This document shows, piece by piece, positions 7,407 through 9,050 of a DNA stretch of 9,050 nucleotides (position 1 is the first letter of the stretch; each line of letters opens with the position of its first letter). Source of the DNA: Proteobacteria bacterium UBA7420 (lineage in GTDB: Bacteria; Pseudomonadota; Gammaproteobacteria; Magnimaribacterales; D2472); assembly GCA_002469975.1 (NCBI GenBank), contig DKMG01000036.1, forward strand, positions 1-9,050. Reading direction: 5' to 3'. Below the pieces are notes generated by a model. That model had not been told where the DNA came from. It worked only from the letters and a program-made list of their open reading frames with translations, and did no database searches. The translations under genes were made by a program, and so were the position numbers.

Positions 7407-7672
7407 AGTTTTTCCAGGATATTGTAGCGCTTAAGCTTTTTTCGAAGAGTAGCGCGATTGAGACCCAGTATCACGGCCGCTTTTGATTGATTGTTGTTTG
7501 TAAACCTCATCACAGCGATTAATAGTTCTGGTTCCACCTCTCCCATGACCATCTCATAGACATTTGCAGGCTCCAGGCCCCCTAAAGCTTTAAAATATTT
7601 ACCCATAGCCTTTTTAACCTGCTCACTTAATGTCTTGGACTGAGGGTTTTTATTGTCTGATTTGTTGGGCAT
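7403..7672 (-). CDS. fis: DNA-binding protein Fis (nucleoid-associated regulator)
   Basis: Fis is a homodimeric DNA-bending protein that shapes the nucleoid and controls rRNA, tRNA and many other promoters in gammaproteobacteria. The 89 residues align without gaps to E. coli Fis from about residue 15 on: LSEQVKKAM, then KYFKALGG, VYEMVMGEVEPELL, and the helix-turn-helix NQSKAAVILGLNRATLRKKLKRY at about 61-83. The DNA-contacting residues Asn61, Asn72, Arg73, Thr75, Arg77 and Lys78 are kept. The first 14 residues (MPNKSDNKNPQSKT) are short and polar, unlike the hydrophobic beta-hairpin arm that lets enteric Fis activate DNA invertases, so that role is probably absent. It starts the fis-purH-purD-coq7 run. 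The dusB gene, which precedes fis in many relatives, is not adjacent; a histidine phosphatase gene is. NtrC-type C-terminal domains share this fold, but length and context fit Fis. Confidence 0.94.
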   Translation of the reverse strand: MPNKSDNKNPQSKTLSEQVKKAMGKYFKALGGLEPANVYEMVMGEVEPELLIAVMRFTNNNQSKAAVILGLNRATLRKKLKRYNILEKL

Positions 7673-7688
7673 ATTATGCGATTACGGC

Positions 7689-7706
7689 GTAAATACTAAA
7701 GTTTAC
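7689..7706. repeat. Short inverted repeat between the fis promoter and fis start
   Basis: GTAAATACTAAAGTTTAC is an imperfect dyad with 5-base perfect arms (GTAAA at 7689-7693 and TTTAC at 7702-7706) around 8 bases. It covers the candidate -10 box and the predicted transcription start of fis. It may be a binding site for a dimeric regulator. The arms are too short and AT-rich to act as a terminator. It does not match the PurR operator known from E. coli. It could be chance. Confidence 0.25.
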
Positions 7707-7727
7707 AGCTGATTAAAAATTGCTCAA
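7700..7727 (-). promoter_or_regulatory. Candidate sigma70 promoter of fis-purH-purD-coq7
   Basis: Read on the minus strand, TTGAGC (7727-7722, four of six bases as in TTGACA) is followed after 16 bases by TAAACT (7705-7700, four of six as in TATAAT). Transcription would begin near 7693, giving a leader of about 20 bases before the fis ATG at 7672. It lies in the 61-base gap after the phosphatase gene, the only gap of any size inside the minus-strand run, which favours a promoter here. The boxes are weak matches, as expected for an activator- or repressor-controlled promoter. Read-through from the phosphatase gene is also possible. Confidence 0.4.
7711..7725. promoter_or_regulatory. Candidate Fis binding site in the fis upstream gap
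   Basis: GATTAAAAATTGCTC fits the 15-base Fis core rule in full: G at position 1, A at 5, five A/T bases at 6-10, T at 11 and C at 15. The site covers most of the spacer and part of the -35 box of the candidate fis promoter, so binding would probably block RNA polymerase. In E. coli, Fis represses its own gene from sites that overlap its promoter. The rule is loose in AT-rich DNA and a few matches are expected across a window this size, so the position is what makes it credible. Confidence 0.5.
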
Positions 7728-7733
7728 CCGTAT

Positions 7734-8294
7734 TTATAAATTAATTGTAGTTTTTTTACTGTCACCCAGCTCAAGTTTTATAACCACTCCATTTTCTAAC
7801 CATATTTCAGTTCTAGAGGCATAGCCTGGGTGAAAAGAGGCCATGGTATTTTGCTTTGATAGGTAGGAGATCAGTGCATTAATGACCATAAAGTGTGTAG
7901 TCACAATGACATTTTTTTTGCAGCCTTCGACCCAAAGAATTAAATTTTGCCTCCAGGCTTTAACTGGATCTGGCAATTGATCTATTGGCATTGTAAAAAT
8001 ACTTGTGAGCCATTCTTTTTTATCTTCAGCCTCTATCTCTTGAGATGGGATCTCACTCAAAATATCTAGAACTACAAATTGTTTTTGTTGATTGAGCTCA
8101 ATAGGCTGCATTGTTTCTATGGCTCTTATTTTTGGGCTAGACAATAATCCATAACCTAAAAATTTTTCTCCAAAAGTTTTGCTAACTTCCTTGGCTTGCA
8201 CCACACCATTAACACTGAGCCCAGGATCGGGATGCTCAGACCAAGCTGAAGCCGCTTCACCATGCCGAACCAGAATAATGTGAGTTTGAGTCAT
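7734..8294 (-). CDS. Histidine phosphatase superfamily protein (phosphoglycerate mutase-like)
   Basis: This 186-residue protein belongs to the branch-1 histidine phosphatases, which form a phospho-histidine intermediate. The N-terminal strand leads straight into the signature LVRHGEA (Arg10, nucleophile His11), followed by DPGLSVNGVVQAKEV (23-37). SSPKIRAIETM (52-62) carries the conserved phosphate-binding Arg57. SEIPSQ (80-85) holds a candidate acid Glu81, and VTTHFMVINAL (131-141) supplies the second histidine, His134. A complete active site is therefore visible. There is no signal peptide. The substrate cannot be read from the sequence: relatives include SixA, CobC, GpmB and many unassigned phosphatases. 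It is somewhat longer than SixA and has no cobalamin genes nearby. It sits 61 bases upstream of fis on the same strand and is divergent from rsmE, and neither neighbour points to a function. Confidence 0.85.
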   Translation of the reverse strand: MTQTHIILVRHGEAASAWSEHPDPGLSVNGVVQAKEVSKTFGEKFLGYGLLSSPKIRAIETMQPIELNQQKQFVVLDILSEIPSQEIEAEDKKEWLTSIFTMPIDQLPDPVKAWRQNLILWVEGCKKNVIVTTHFMVINALISYLSKQNTMASFHPGYASRTEIWLENGVVIKLELGDSKKTTINL

Positions 8295-8316
8295 ATGAAA
8301 AAATACCTATTATAAT
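8286..8316 (+). promoter_or_regulatory. Candidate sigma70 promoter of rsmE giving a leaderless transcript
   Basis: A perfect TATAAT stands at 8311-8316. TTGAGT at 8286-8291 (four of six bases as in TTGACA) is 19 bases upstream, inside the start of the divergent phosphatase gene. Only six bases separate the -10 box from the rsmE ATG at 8323, so transcription should begin at or within a base or two of the start codon, leaving no room for a ribosome binding site. Confidence 0.5.
8309..8314 (-). promoter_or_regulatory. Candidate -10 box for the histidine phosphatase gene
   Basis: On the minus strand, bases 8314-8309 read TATAAT. They share four bases with the rsmE -10 box on the other strand (ATTATAAT at 8309-8316 serves both). 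Transcription would begin near 8302, about 8 bases before the ATG at 8294. No good -35 box is seen at the right distance, so this half of the divergent pair is less certain. Confidence 0.35.
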
Positions 8317-8322
8317 AAGTTT

Positions 8323-9050
8323 ATGAGAACACCTAGAATGTTATGTGCTGAGTTGAACTCTACAACCATTCATTGCACAAACATAAAACAAATTCATCAC
8401 CTTGCCAAGGTGCTGAGAGTAAAGCCTGGTCAGTCATTGCAGCTGTTTGATGGTCGAGGAGGTCTAGCCAAAGGAACAATTGCTGAAATCACCAAAATAT
8501 CTATTGTGATCACTGTTACCAATGTTATCTCTCAAATAAACCCATATCATCGAGCCTATCAGGCAATTATTCCATATATTAAAAAAGAAAATTTATTTTA
8601 CTTAGTCCAGAAACTAGTAGAAATAGGCATTAACTCGCTTGTCATCTTCAAACCCGAGCATGTGGATCAATCTCTTGCAAAAAAAGATACAGATAAAATT
8701 CAGGGGAGAGTAGAGGAAGCCGTGATTCAGGCCTGTGAGCAATCAGGCTGTAATTACCTACCTTCTATTACTTACTTTGATAGCTTAAATGTAGCCATGG
8801 ATCATGTGTTAGAAGGTTCGAAGCCTGAAAATGTATTTGTGCTCGATACAATTGCTGATAAGTTAGCAGGTAATATGAATAAATGCGATGCTGAAATGAT
8901 TAGTTTTGTAACAGGCCCTGAATCGGGCTTTTCCAACAAAGAGCGATTGCTGCTGGAGAGCAGTCACCTCTCTAGTTTTACGATTGGGCACTATGTTTTG
9001 AGAGCAGAGACAGCTCCTCTAGTTGCACTATCTAGATTGCATTTCTTGCA
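8323..9050 (+). CDS. rsmE: 16S rRNA m3U1498 methyltransferase RsmE, 5' part (3' end outside window)
   Basis: RsmE is a SPOUT (knotted) methyltransferase that methylates N3 of U1498 in 16S rRNA using S-adenosylmethionine. The frame is open from the ATG at 8323 to the window edge (242 residues, nearly the full length of about 245). The N-terminal PUA-like part has HHLAKVLRVKPGQSLQLFDGRGG (25-47). The catalytic domain has LVQKLVEIGINSLVIF (94-109), EAVIQACEQSGCNYLPSI (132-149), VFVLD (171-175), the SAM-loop motif GPESGFSNKE (198-207) and the knot motif LRAETA (226-231). Order and spacing fit RsmE throughout. The usual GPEGGFS has Ser at 201, and the residue three before RAET, normally Arg in LG-x-R, is Tyr224, so this is a divergent member. 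It is divergent from the phosphatase gene with 28 bases between them. No ribosome binding site is seen. Confidence 0.92.
   Translation, partial: MRTPRMLCAELNSTTIHCTNIKQIHHLAKVLRVKPGQSLQLFDGRGGLAKGTIAEITKISIVITVTNVISQINPYHRAYQAIIPYIKKENLFYLVQKLVEIGINSLVIFKPEHVDQSLAKKDTDKIQGRVEEAVIQACEQSGCNYLPSITYFDSLNVAMDHVLEGSKPENVFVLDTIADKLAGNMNKCDAEMISFVTGPESGFSNKERLLLESSHLSSFTIGHYVLRAETAPLVALSRLHFL

Noticed and set aside
7673..7733. PurR box or purine riboswitch before fis-purHD
   Set aside because: The gap is only 61 bases, too short for a purine riboswitch fold, and has no match to the PurR operator.
1..9050. Mobile elements, CRISPR arrays, tRNA/rRNA genes, toxin-antitoxin or defence modules
   Set aside because: No transposase or integrase, no spaced direct repeats, no cloverleaf; the 109 intergenic bases leave no room, and every long frame is a housekeeping gene.

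Overview
The window looks like a stretch of chromosome from an AT-rich, gene-dense gammaproteobacterium (about 40% G+C by eye). Four things point there: a true Fis protein, the fis-purH-purD gene order, a bacterial COQ7-type ubiquinone hydroxylase and an RsmE homologue. Coq7 implies an aerobic, ubiquinone-using cell. Only 109 bases lie outside genes (180-191, 5860-5867, 7673-7733, 8295-8322), which suits a streamlined, possibly marine, lineage. I cannot name the genus.

Layout. Plus strand, 1-3971: the 3' end of a DUF192 gene, then trpE, trpG, trpD and trpC. The four trp genes are joined by three consecutive 4-base ATGA start/stop overlaps. They make indole-3-glycerol phosphate from chorismate; trpF, trpB and trpA are not in the window. 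Minus strand, read from 8294 down to 3968: a histidine-phosphatase-family gene, then fis-purH-purD-coq7. fis/purH and purD/coq7 also overlap by ATGA, and purH/purD are 8 bases apart. The two units run tail to tail, and the stop codons of trpC and coq7 overlap by 4 bases. Plus strand, 8323-9050: the 5' part of rsmE, divergent from the phosphatase gene across 28 bases.

How the genes work together. TrpE/TrpG form anthranilate synthase, TrpD adds the phosphoribosyl group, and TrpC closes the indole ring. PurD makes glycinamide ribonucleotide and PurH carries out the last two steps to IMP; both pathways draw on PRPP (TrpD directly, PurD through phosphoribosylamine). Fis is a growth-rate-linked nucleoid protein and transcription factor, and Coq7 completes the ubiquinone ring. 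The minus-strand operon may therefore tie nucleotide and respiratory-cofactor supply to growth, which is inference.

Regulation seen in the sequence. The short gap upstream of fis holds a perfect match to the Fis core consensus across a plausible promoter. The phosphatase/rsmE gap holds overlapping divergent -10 boxes, and the rsmE box is placed so that the message should be leaderless. There is no room for a trp leader peptide/attenuator directly before trpE. No mobile element, RNA gene, CRISPR array or clearly new system is present. The notable items are regulatory architecture and a few substitutions in conserved motifs (TrpD, Coq7, RsmE).
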